Part shown: piece by piece, positions 1 to 9,561 of the stretch
Numbering within the stretch: the first letter of the stretch is position 1
How the letters are laid out: every line of letters begins with the position of its first letter
Source: Caviibacterium pharyngocola
Lineage (GTDB): Bacteria; Pseudomonadota; Gammaproteobacteria; Enterobacterales; Pasteurellaceae
DNA length: 61,485 nt
NCBI RefSeq assembly: GCF_002795405.1
Contig: NZ_PHGZ01000028.1
Location: 1-61,485 of the forward strand
Direction of reading: 5' to 3'
Made by a program: the position numbers and the translations under genes
Notes under the pieces: generated by a model
Told to the model about the DNA's origin: nothing
What the model saw: only the letters and a program-made list of their open reading frames with translations
Database searches by the model: none

Positions 1-19
1 TTTAAATCGTATTTTATGT

Positions 20-86
20 GTAGGATGGGCTTCAGCCCATCAAAAAATACGATTATTTCAATATGATGGGCTAAAGCCCATCCTAC
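20..86. repeat. REPIN-like palindromic element, copy 1
   Basis: Two inverted copies of a 22-bp REP-like sequence (GTAGGATGGGC followed by TTCA or TAAA and GCCCATC) face each other across about 23 bp. Each copy forms its own hairpin (GATGGGC with GCCCATC), and together they can form one long stem. This is the architecture of a REPIN or a very short palindromic transposable element. Confidence 0.8.
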
Positions 87-110
87 TTAATTATACTTTG
101 TCAATAAACT

Positions 111-142
111 GTGACCGCACGATTAAAGTGCGGTCTTTTTTT
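111..142 (+). terminator. Inverted-USS terminator, copy 1
   Basis: GACCGCAC and AGTGCGGTC form a hairpin with a short loop followed by a T-run at 135-142. Inverted uptake signals used as terminators are common in Pasteurellaceae. It would end transcription of a gene lying left of the window. Confidence 0.75.
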
Positions 143-283
143 ATCCTGTTTCAGCGAAAAATTCTCACAAAAACGACCGCACTTGCGCAAAAATACGAGG
201 GTGATTGTTTCTTAATTTATCCAAAAATTTTTCTACGACACAAACTGTCGCCTTATTCTATAGACTTTATATTATGCTTTAGT

Positions 284-350
284 GTAGGATGGGCTTCAGC
301 CCATCAAAAAATACGATTATTTCAATATGATGGGCTAAAGCCCATCCTAC
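284..350. repeat. REPIN-like palindromic element, copy 2
   Basis: Second copy of the paired REP-like palindrome, offset by exactly 264 bp from the first because it lies in the second unit of the tandem duplication. Confidence 0.8.
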
Positions 351-374
351 TTAAGTATACTTTGTCAATAAACT

Positions 375-406
375 GTGACCGCACGATTAAAGTGCGGTCT
401 TTTTTT
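375..406 (+). terminator. Inverted-USS terminator, copy 2
   Basis: Same hairpin and T-run as the first copy, 264 bp further on. It also insulates the gene that starts at 576. Confidence 0.7.
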
Positions 407-575
407 ATCCTGTTTCAGCGAAAAATTCTCACAAAAACGACCGCACTTGCGCAAAAATACGAGGGTGATTGTTTCTTAATTTATCCAAAAATTTTTCTAC
501 GACACAAGCTGTCGCCTTATTCTATAAACTTTATGTTATGCTTTAATTCTACCATACAAACAACTAGGAGAGATT

Positions 576-1247
576 ATGACCACACAACACATTGAACAAA
601 TTTGGATTATCGAATCGGCGGAAAGCGAAAATTTTGATCCACCTGAAGATTACAGTTTTGAGACTCTTTCCTACACAGCTTTCGAGCAAAAAATTTCTCG
701 AACGAATGAGAAGAAACCGCTGCTGACTTTCGCCGTTTTATACGATATTGCGGAATTAAAGAAACTTGCATCTCTTAAAGCAAATCTTCAATTTTTCTAT
801 TTGATTAATCTGACCGAGCAAAACTTATCCCGCCAAGATGCGGATTTTGCTGACGGGATCATTCATCTGAAAGAAACCCAACTGAACAAACTTCATCAAA
901 TGATTGCCGCGGCAACGATTAATCCCGGTTTAATTAACATTGATTTGTCGGATCTTCAGAAAACGATAGATAAAAAATCGGTTCGATTTTATTCGCAAGA
1001 TTTTCATTATGCTAATTTAGAACAGGAGCTAAATCATTTCTTATCGCAAGATAAGACGGATCTTAGCGCGGCACAATTCATTCTGGTGATGATTGTATCG
1101 GGAATGTCATTTTCCTTAGAACAATTTTCACTTATCGGTGAATTAATCGGCGAACAAGCGCCGAAAGCGAAAATTATGATCGGCACGGGACTTGAATTTG
1201 AGGGTTATGACGAATCTTTATCCTTGCAACTTTTAATCGACGCATAA
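576..1247 (+). CDS. FtsZ C-terminal-like protein lacking the GTPase domain
   Basis: Protein of 223 residues. The start is supported by an AGGAGAG ribosome site at 567-573. Residues about 110-223 track the part of FtsZ that follows the GTP-binding half: a NPGLINID segment matches FtsZ 'RPGLMNVDFADV', and the end (LSAAQFILVMIVSG, then LEQFSLIGELI, then IMIGTGL) matches the FtsZ C-terminal beta-sheet domain 'LSGARGVLVNITAG ... FETVGNTIRAF ... VVIGTSL'. The tubulin signature GGGTGTG is absent, as is the C-terminal peptide that binds FtsA and ZipA. Known: FtsZ polymerises at the division site using GTP. Inferred: a degenerate FtsZ paralogue that cannot hydrolyse GTP and may modulate division or have another role. 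It stands alone between terminators. The homology call rests on reading the motifs, not on a search. Confidence 0.6.
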   Translation: MTTQHIEQIWIIESAESENFDPPEDYSFETLSYTAFEQKISRTNEKKPLLTFAVLYDIAELKKLASLKANLQFFYLINLTEQNLSRQDADFADGIIHLKETQLNKLHQMIAAATINPGLINIDLSDLQKTIDKKSVRFYSQDFHYANLEQELNHFLSQDKTDLSAAQFILVMIVSGMSFSLEQFSLIGELIGEQAPKAKIMIGTGLEFEGYDESLSLQLLIDA

Positions 1248-1264
1248 TCAATCCCGCAACAAAT

Positions 1265-1300
1265 CGTTGCCGGTAACGATTTTTCTCGTTACCGGCAACG
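1265..1300. terminator. Strong hairpin between the FtsZ-like gene and metF
   Basis: A 15-bp perfect inverted repeat (1265-1279 with 1286-1300) around a 6-nt loop lies between two convergent genes. No clean T-run follows on either strand, so it is probably a terminator or mRNA-end stabiliser for both. A single uptake signal follows at about 1325-1333. Confidence 0.55.
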
Positions 1301-1358
1301 GTGTTTCGACTTGATTTATTGAAAAAGTGCGGTAAAAAACAACGATTTTTCGTTAAAT

Positions 1359-2309
<951 letters not shown>

Positions 2310-2336
2310 TCAATTTCAAAAATTTCATTATTTTAA

Positions 2337-2349
2337 TGAATCAAATTCA
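2337..2349. promoter_or_regulatory. Candidate MetR binding site upstream of metF
   Basis: TGAATCAAATTCA matches the MetR consensus TGAA-N5-TTCA with an A at the centre. It lies about 94 bp upstream of the metF start. MetR is the LysR-type activator of metF and metE in enteric bacteria. The site match is seen; its use here is inferred. Confidence 0.5.
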
Positions 2350-2361
2350 TAGTAAACTTAT

Positions 2362-2390
2362 TTGTAGTAGCCTGTTGAATTCGCTATACT
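2362..2390 (+). promoter_or_regulatory. Sigma-70 promoter for the DUF945 gene
   Basis: TTGTAG, 17 bp, TATACT. It lies 38 bp before the start codon at 2428 and shares the intergenic region with the divergent metF. Confidence 0.55.
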
Positions 2391-2427
2391 TTTGTCAATA
2401 TTACATTTCTTAGGTCTGAGAATAAAG

Positions 2428-4515
2428 ATGAGTAAAAAAACCAAAATAACCCTGACGTTATCCGTCATTGCACTCGCTTTAGGTGTGGGCGCTCAATTTT
2501 ATACCAATTATAAAATCGACCAAGTTTTACAGAATTTTCCTTATCATTTACGCGATCAATGGACGTTAAACGTCACCCAAACCCATAAAAACTTTTTTAA
2601 TCGCGAGTTAGTGTTCAGCGTTGAAAATGCCGACGCCGATAAAACCGATATTATCAATACGAAATTGACCGCACTTCCGTTCGCCGTAACGGCGGAATCC
2701 GCATTGCCGCCCGATTTTGTGCGCGAATTAAACATTACCATTGATAAAAATATCATCAACAGCAAATTTTCCGTGATCGGTGATTATTTACAATCCGGCA
2801 TTTCCAGCCAATTTCGTGATTTAACCAATAAATCACAAGTGTTGGAAATCGATCTGAATTTCGCTTCCAAAACACAATTTATGGAAATAAAAGGCAATTT
2901 AAGCGGATTTAATTATGATGCTAATTCCAAAATCAACGGCATTAAAACCAATCTGACACTGGTTCCGATCGGCAATCGTCAATATGATCTCGCCGAATTG
3001 GAACTATCTTTAAATAATGCGGATATTTATTTGCTCGACGGTGAAAATACGAATATTCAATTAAATAACGTGCAATATGCCGTCAATAAATCCGTTTCCG
3101 CCGATACCTATAATTTGTCCGCTTATGTTTCGGGCGAAAAAATCGCTCTTTCCGGCAAAAATAATCGCGAAGATAAAACACAGCTCGACGGATTACAAAT
3201 TACCGCCGTGCAAAACGGCATTCCGAATAATGTATTATTCGGTAACTTATTCAATGAGTTACATAAAGAAAACGCCGATTATACAAAACTGATTAATTTA
3301 TTATCCGATTTGCTGTTTAGCAATCAGACCTCCGAGGCAAAAATTACCCTTGCCGGTTTTACTTCGCCGAAAAACCGACAAAATTTTGTTTCATTTAAAA
3401 ATGCCGATTTAACCTACAAAGGCAATTATGCCGATAAACAACGCGCGGAAACCAATCTTGCTTTCGGGCTCGGCGCGTTGGAGATGAATTTGCCGAACGA
3501 CGAAAAAATCGCGCTGAACGGTTTGCGCTTTGAACAGCAAGCGACCGATAGCAATCTCACCGCTCGCTTGAATTGGTTGAAACAAGCGCTCGGCTTGCTA
3601 AAAAATGCGAATCAACCCGAAAACTTCACGGCGAATAAAGACAATAAAGCGTTTTTAGATTCATTGAACGAATTCAGTCGCACATTCAACGAAAAAAATC
3701 GCGCAAAATTAACCCTGAAATCGCTAGAGTTACCGAATCGTATCGATTTGAAAGGTATCGGCGCGGATTATTCGGAAATGCCGAGCGGTGAAAATCAATA
3801 TACAGTGAATTTTACCACACAGATCGAACGTTATCGCAATGAAGCTGACGCAATCGAAGTAAATGATATTAAACTGGATTTACCGCTCATTGTGGAGCGA
3901 TTCGACAGCGTATTGCCGCTTTATTTATGTTCGAACCAACTGTTTGCACTGAATTGTCTGCATAATTTGTCGGAAAAAACGCTCAATGAACTTATTGATA
4001 CGCCGTTGCGTGAATTAGGGTTGTCCGTTAAACAAGCGAAACTCAGTGCAGACGTCAATTCCATTCCGAATACCGATAAAACGCCGATTAGCGCCGAGCT
4101 GAATTTGGATGTTCCGCCGATAAAAAATAATCGTGCCTCCCAAGAAGCGCTAATCGAGGAAAGAATGGAAAGTATTCTGTCGGATTTCACCTTAACCATA
4201 CCGAAAACGCTTTTAACGGACGATAAGCAAATCAAAGCGAAATTAATCGATGAAAATCCGTTCTGGAAGGCGCTTGCGCATCAACTGAAACAGAAAGACA
4301 AATTAAATCCGTATTTTGTCGAAACGGATGATAGCTATAAACTCCATTGGGAAAACACCGCTGACGGCGTGCTAATTAACGGCAAACCGCCGGTTCAAAT
4401 CGAACCGGAAGAAGAAATACCGGAATGGCAATTTAACGATGAGGAAAGCGACGAGCCGAATCAGCCTACCGAGCCTGCGATCGAATCTGCTCAACCGAAT
4501 GAAACGGCGCAATAG
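2428..4515 (+). CDS. DUF945 (YdgA/YihF-like) envelope protein
   Basis: Protein of 695 residues. The ATG at 2428 is preferred over the in-frame start 36 bp upstream because the product then begins MSKKTK followed by one hydrophobic segment (about residues 7-22), typical of this family's N-terminal anchor. The rest is a long beta-rich region rich in Asn and Asp, with an acidic, Pro/Glu-rich tail in the last 40 residues. E. coli YdgA is about 500 residues, so this version is longer. Members are anchored in the inner membrane and exposed to the periplasm, and their biochemical role is not established. It is a single-gene unit with its own promoter and an inverted-USS terminator. Confidence 0.75.
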   Translation: MSKKTKITLTLSVIALALGVGAQFYTNYKIDQVLQNFPYHLRDQWTLNVTQTHKNFFNRELVFSVENADADKTDIINTKLTALPFAVTAESALPPDFVRELNITIDKNIINSKFSVIGDYLQSGISSQFRDLTNKSQVLEIDLNFASKTQFMEIKGNLSGFNYDANSKINGIKTNLTLVPIGNRQYDLAELELSLNNADIYLLDGENTNIQLNNVQYAVNKSVSADTYNLSAYVSGEKIALSGKNNREDKTQLDGLQITAVQNGIPNNVLFGNLFNELHKENADYTKLINLLSDLLFSNQTSEAKITLAGFTSPKNRQNFVSFKNADLTYKGNYADKQRAETNLAFGLGALEMNLPNDEKIALNGLRFEQQATDSNLTARLNWLKQALGLLKNANQPENFTANKDNKAFLDSLNEFSRTFNEKNRAKLTLKSLELPNRIDLKGIGADYSEMPSGENQYTVNFTTQIERYRNEADAIEVNDIKLDLPLIVERFDSVLPLYLCSNQLFALNCLHNLSEKTLNELIDTPLRELGLSVKQAKLSADVNSIPNTDKTPISAELNLDVPPIKNNRASQEALIEERMESILSDFTLTIPKTLLTDDKQIKAKLIDENPFWKALAHQLKQKDKLNPYFVETDDSYKLHWENTADGVLINGKPPVQIEPEEEIPEWQFNDEESDEPNQPTEPAIESAQPNETAQ

Positions 4516-4531
4516 ATTCTTTATCCACATC

Positions 4532-4573
4532 AAGTGCGGTGAAAAATTTCGTTATTTTTCACCGCACTTTTAC
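4532..4573 (+). terminator. Inverted-USS terminator after the DUF945 gene
   Basis: AAGTGCGGTGAAAAAT (4532-4547) pairs with ATTTTTCACCGCACTT (4554-4569), followed by Ts. Two uptake signals form the stem. Its position before 4665 argues against an earlier start for the next gene. Confidence 0.85.
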
Positions 4574-4664
4574 TTTACAACAGCGAAAATCTCCCTACAA
4601 TACCTTGCCTGAACGGTTTGCCTTCGGCAAGCTACTGACCTGTAATCAGATAAAAGAGAAACTT

Positions 4665-6044
4665 ATGACAACATTTAAACCCGAACTGCTTTCACCCGCC
4701 GGTTCTTTAAAAAATATGCGTTACGCCTTTGCTTACGGTGCGGACGCCGTTTATGCCGGTCAACCGCGCTATAGCTTACGCGTGCGTAATAACGAATTTA
4801 ACCACGCCAATTTAAAAATCGGCATTGACGAAGCACACGCACTCGGCAAAAAATTCTATGTAGTCGTCAACATCGCGCCGCATAATTCCAAGTTAAAAAC
4901 CTTTATTAAGGATTTACAACCGGTCATCGATATGCAACCGGACGCGTTAATTATGTCCGACCCGGGGTTAATTATGCTAGTGCGCGAGCATTTCCCGCAA
5001 ATGGATATTCACCTTTCCGTGCAAGCCAACGCGGTGAACTGGGCGACGGTGAAATTCTGGAAACAAATGGGTTTAACCCGCGTAATTTTATCACGCGAAC
5101 TTTCCATTGAAGAAATCGCCGAAATTCGCCAACAGGTTCCCGATATCGAAATCGAGATTTTCGTCCACGGTGCGCTATGTATGGCATATTCCGGACGCTG
5201 CTTACTTTCCGGCTACATCAATAAACGTGACCCGAACCAAGGCACTTGCACCAACGCCTGCCGCTGGGAATATTCCGTCGAAGAAGGCAAAGAAGACGAG
5301 GTAGGCAATATCATCAATGTCGGAGAAGAAATTCCGGTGAAAAACGTTGCACCGACCTTAGGCGAAGGCGGCACGACCGATAAAGTCTTTTTATTGGCGG
5401 AAGGTCAACGTCCGGACGAAAAAATGTCCGCATTTGAAGACGAGCACGGCACCTATATTATGAATTCCAAAGATCTACGCGCCGTACAACACGTTGAAAA
5501 ACTTTCGCAAATCGGCGTGCATTCATTAAAAATCGAAGGACGAACCAAATCCTTCTATTACTGCGCCCGAACCGCACAAGTTTATCGCAAAGCCATTGAT
5601 GACGCCGCCGCCGGCAAACCGTTCGACGAAAGTTTAATGACAACACTCGAAAGCCTCGCCCACAGAGGCTATACGGAAGGTTTCTTGCGTCGCCACACAC
5701 ACGATGAATATCAAAATTACGACTACGGCTACTCCATTTCCGACCGCCAACAATTCGTCGGCGAATTCACCGGCAAACGCAACGAACAAGGAATGGCGGA
5801 AGTGGCGGTGAAAAATAAATTCTTACTCGGCGACGAAGTGGAATTAATGACCCCGAACGGCAATATCGTCTTCAAAATCGAACAAATGCTAAACCGCAAA
5901 AACCAACCGATAGAAGCTGCATTAGGCGACGGACATTTCGTCTTTTTAGATGTCCCGCAAGATATTTCTCTGGATTATGCCTTGTTAATGCGTAATTTGG
6001 TCAATGCGGATACGAGAAATCCGCACGAAAAGAAAGTTGGATAA
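4665..6044 (+). CDS. trhP: tRNA hydroxylation protein P (peptidase U32 family, YegQ)
   Basis: Protein of 459 residues. The start at 4665 has an AAGAGAA ribosome site, and the longer frame would run through a terminator. The sequence ELLSPAGSLKNMRYAFAYGA and the cysteine cluster around CMAYSGRCLLSGY, CTNACRWEY (about residues 170-200) are typical of U32 proteins with an Fe-S or metal site. TrhP contributes to prephenate-dependent 5-hydroxyuridine formation at tRNA position 34 in E. coli. The neighbours queA and tgt also modify the tRNA wobble base, though the genes are separated by a terminator and promoter. Confident at family level and likely orthologous. Confidence 0.9.
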   Translation: MTTFKPELLSPAGSLKNMRYAFAYGADAVYAGQPRYSLRVRNNEFNHANLKIGIDEAHALGKKFYVVVNIAPHNSKLKTFIKDLQPVIDMQPDALIMSDPGLIMLVREHFPQMDIHLSVQANAVNWATVKFWKQMGLTRVILSRELSIEEIAEIRQQVPDIEIEIFVHGALCMAYSGRCLLSGYINKRDPNQGTCTNACRWEYSVEEGKEDEVGNIINVGEEIPVKNVAPTLGEGGTTDKVFLLAEGQRPDEKMSAFEDEHGTYIMNSKDLRAVQHVEKLSQIGVHSLKIEGRTKSFYYCARTAQVYRKAIDDAAAGKPFDESLMTTLESLAHRGYTEGFLRRHTHDEYQNYDYGYSISDRQQFVGEFTGKRNEQGMAEVAVKNKFLLGDEVELMTPNGNIVFKIEQMLNRKNQPIEAALGDGHFVFLDVPQDISLDYALLMRNLVNADTRNPHEKKVG

Positions 6045-6071
6045 ATTTTGCGTTATTTTGTTAAATAAATG

Positions 6072-6100
6072 TTGCAAATGTAAAAATTTATGAGTATAAT
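6072..6100 (+). promoter_or_regulatory. Near-consensus promoter between trhP and queA
   Basis: TTGCAA, 17 bp, TATAAT. The predicted start is near 6107. A rho-independent terminator begins only about 32 bp later, so the transcript is either very short or reads through into queA. Confidence 0.6.
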
Positions 6101-6138
6101 TCTTTCATACCCTTAAAAAGTATGACTCCAAATATTTC

Positions 6139-6169
6139 GCCCTTTCCCCCTTGAAAGGGCTTTTTTTTT
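6139..6169 (+). terminator. Rho-independent terminator before queA
   Basis: GCCCTTTC and GAAAGGGC form a stem with a small C-rich loop, followed by nine Ts (6161-6169). It ends trhP transcription and would also stop or attenuate a transcript from the promoter at 6072-6100. Confidence 0.9.
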
Positions 6170-6261
6170 ACCAGTAGAAAAGAAAACGGGATTTTTTCTT
6201 GTACTCTCGGCAAAATCGCAATAGACTACGCCACTACCTTTTTTTAACCGATAAAATCATT

Positions 6262-7335
6262 ATGCGTGTTTCCGATTTTTATTTTCATTTACCCGACGAG
6301 TTGATTGCTCGCTACCCCAAAGCCGATAGAACATCCAGCCGTTTATTACAGTTAAACGGGAAAAACGGTGAAATTTCCCACCGCACTTTTGCCGATGTCG
6401 TCGATTTGATCAATGAAGGCGATTTACTGATTTTTAACAATACCCGCGTAATTCCCGCCAGAATGTTCGGGCACAAAGCCAGCGGCGGAAAAATCGAAGT
6501 GTTGGTAGAACGTGTGTTGGACGAACATTGTTGTTTGGCGCATATTCGTTCTTCCAAATCACCGAAAGAAGGTGCGGAATTGGTATTGGGCGAGGATAAA
6601 CTCGGTGAAGGAAAGGGTGTAAAAATGATAATGCGCGCCCGTCACGAAAGTTTGTTCGAGTTGGAATTATGCAATAAAAGCACCGCACTTTTAGAGGTGT
6701 TACAACAAATCGGACATATCCCATTGCCGCCTTATATTGATCGTCCAGATGAAGACGCGGACAAAGAACGTTATCAGACCGTGTATAATAAAGTACCCGG
6801 TGCGGTGGCGGCACCAACCGCCGGCTTGCATTTCGATAACGAATTGTTGGCGAAATTAAAAGCCAAAGGCGTCGAGTTTGCCTTTGTGACCTTGCACGTC
6901 GGTGCGGGTACTTTCCAGCCGGTTCGGGTGGAAAATATCGAAGATCACAAAATGCACGCCGAATATGTAGAAGTACCGCAAGAAGTGGTGGAGGCGATTT
7001 TACGCACTAAAGCCGCTGGTAAACGCGTGATAGCCGTGGGCACGACTTCCGTGCGCTCAGTGGAAAGTGCGGCGCTTTTTGCCGAAGAAAACGGAAAAAC
7101 GCAGCTGCTTGAACCTTATTTTTCCGATACCTCGATTTTTATTTATCCGGGCAAAAAATTCCGTGTGATCGATTGTTTAATCACCAATTTCCATTTGCCG
7201 GAAAGTACGCTGATTATGCTGGTTTCCGCTTTTGCGGGTTTTGAACATACAATGAAGGCATATAAAAGTGCGGTAGAAAATCGCTATCGTTTTTTTAGTT
7301 ACGGCGACGCAATGTTTATTGAAAAAGCCGAATAG
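6262..7335 (+). CDS. queA: S-adenosylmethionine:tRNA ribosyltransferase-isomerase
   Basis: Protein of 357 residues. ATG 6262 gives the conserved start MRVSDF; the longer frame would need a TTG codon. QueA transfers and isomerises the ribosyl group of SAM onto 7-aminomethyl-7-deazaguanine in tRNA, giving epoxyqueuosine. Conserved blocks are present: [11 protein letters not shown]-like start, [38 protein letters not shown] and [10 protein letters not shown]. It lies 51 bp upstream of tgt, the preceding enzyme of the queuosine pathway, so the two probably share a transcript. Confidence 0.97.
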   Translation: MRVSDFYFHLPDELIARYPKADRTSSRLLQLNGKNGEISHRTFADVVDLINEGDLLIFNNTRVIPARMFGHKASGGKIEVLVERVLDEHCCLAHIRSSKSPKEGAELVLGEDKLGEGKGVKMIMRARHESLFELELCNKSTALLEVLQQIGHIPLPPYIDRPDEDADKERYQTVYNKVPGAVAAPTAGLHFDNELLAKLKAKGVEFAFVTLHVGAGTFQPVRVENIEDHKMHAEYVEVPQEVVEAILRTKAAGKRVIAVGTTSVRSVESAALFAEENGKTQLLEPYFSDTSIFIYPGKKFRVIDCLITNFHLPESTLIMLVSAFAGFEHTMKAYKSAVENRYRFFSYGDAMFIEKAE

Positions 7336-7359
7336 TAGGACGAAAGTCCGTTGAGTTAG

Positions 7360-8529
<1,170 letters not shown>

Positions 8530-8536
8530 TATCACG

Positions 8537-8557
8537 GGGCAAATTGACATTTGCCCT
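8537..8557 (+). terminator. Hairpin after tgt
   Basis: GGGCAAAT and ATTTGCCC form an 8-bp stem with a TGAC loop just after the tgt stop. There is no T-run, so it may process or stabilise the mRNA rather than terminate it. Confidence 0.4.
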
Positions 8558-8575
8558 AAAATCTCACATTAAGCG

Positions 8576-9115
8576 ATGAAGAACATTATGCTCAATATCT
8601 CCGAACCGCAACAATTCGCCAGCTGGGAACAGCCGATCGAAATGCTTTACGCCTGCCACGGTAAAGTCAAACGCTTTTGCCGCCAGCTTTCCCTTTTACC
8701 GAGTTATTTGGAAAAACACGGCATAAACCAAGCGGTACAAAACGACGTAAAGCAGATTTTAACTTATTTTAACCAAGCCGCGCCGCTTCATCACGATGAT
8801 GAAGAAAAGGATTTTTTCCCGACATTACTCGCGCATATTCCACCGCACTTGGCGGAACAAACCTTGCAAAATATCCGACTTTTAGAGCAAGAACATCTTC
8901 TCTTACATCAAAATTGGGCGAAATTACGCCGGCTTTTGGAAGATTTATCGGCGGGCGAAATCGATCGCATCGATCAAACGGAAGTCGATCGTTTTATCGC
9001 CGGTTACGACCGTCATATCGCCCTTGAAGAACCACTATTCGAACTCGGTCGGCAATATATTCCCGTGCATTTATTGCAAGATATCGGCGAGATAATGGCA
9101 ATGCGAAGAAAGTAA
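8576..9115 (+). CDS. Hemerythrin HHE domain protein
   Basis: Protein of 179 residues (175 if translation begins at the second ATG, 8588, which has a GAAG sequence upstream). It is a helical bundle with the metal-ligand pattern of the HHE family: a His near residue 28 (CHGKVKRF), HHDDEEKDFFP around residue 77, EQEHLLLHQNW around residue 110, and DRHIALEEPLF around residue 152. Such proteins bind a di-iron centre and are linked to oxygen, nitric oxide or iron sensing and to repair. It sits alone between tgt and yajC and is weakly preceded by a ribosome site. The specific role is unknown. Confidence 0.85.
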   Translation: MKNIMLNISEPQQFASWEQPIEMLYACHGKVKRFCRQLSLLPSYLEKHGINQAVQNDVKQILTYFNQAAPLHHDDEEKDFFPTLLAHIPPHLAEQTLQNIRLLEQEHLLLHQNWAKLRRLLEDLSAGEIDRIDQTEVDRFIAGYDRHIALEEPLFELGRQYIPVHLLQDIGEIMAMRRK

Positions 9116-9231
9116 GCTAAAAGTGCGGTGAAATAAAAAGATATTTTCACATTAAGCGCGTTTTATGCTATTTTATGCGGGATTTTTTTCATTAAATTTC
9201 AATTAACTCACTTAATAAGAAGGATAAAAAA

Positions 9232-9531
9232 ATGGAAGCTCAACAAGGTAGTCCAATGTCAATGTTGTTTATTTTCGTGATTTTCGGTTTGATTTTCTAC
9301 TTTATGATTTATCGTCCGCAAGCGAAACGCAACAAAGCGCATAAACAATTAATGGCGGAATTAGCGAAAGGCACCGAAGTGCTTACTTCCGGCGGCATTA
9401 TCGGTAAAATCAGCAAAATCAGCGCGGAAAGCGATTATGTGGTTTTAGCGTTAAACGACACGACTGAAATTACCATCAAACGTGATTTTATCGTCGCCGT
9501 ATTACCGAAAGGTTCATTAAAATCTCTCTAA
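9232..9531 (+). CDS. yajC: Sec translocon accessory subunit YajC
   Basis: Protein of 99 residues. It has one transmembrane helix (about residues 10-30) followed by the conserved YRPQAKRNKAHKQLM segment and a small cytoplasmic domain (GTEVLTSGGIIGKI). It associates with SecDF and SecYEG in the inner membrane. A GAAGGA ribosome site precedes the start. It is the first gene of the yajC-secD-secF operon, 30 bp before secD. A TTCACA-17-TATTTT promoter-like sequence lies at about 9148-9176. Confidence 0.97.
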   Translation: MEAQQGSPMSMLFIFVIFGLIFYFMIYRPQAKRNKAHKQLMAELAKGTEVLTSGGIIGKISKISAESDYVVLALNDTTEITIKRDFIVAVLPKGSLKSL

Positions 9532-9561
9532 TTTTTTATTCCGCAAGGGAACAGGAAATCT

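Larger units (their letters stand above)
18..545. repeat. 264-bp tandem duplication (18-281 and 282-545)
   Basis: The segment 18-281 is repeated immediately as 282-545 with only a handful of substitutions, for example near positions 91, 246 and 262. Each unit holds a paired palindromic repeat, an inverted uptake-signal terminator, a further uptake signal and an AT-rich tail. The open frame that runs through both units is a product of the repetition and shows no coding character, so no protein is called here. Confidence 0.9.

Noticed and set aside
98-595. 165-codon open frame across the left repeats
   Set aside because: It simply translates both units of the 264-bp duplication, including palindromes and terminators. 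No ribosome site, repeated peptide with no protein character.
4972-5700. Antisense and out-of-frame ORFs in trhP
   Set aside because: High GC third positions of trhP create open shadow frames. Their translations are Arg-rich and without structure.
6100-6140. PreQ1 riboswitch upstream of queA
   Set aside because: The leader lacks the conserved CUACAC-type loop and the A-rich pairing tail of preQ1-I, and is too short for preQ1-II. Only a promoter and terminator can be supported.
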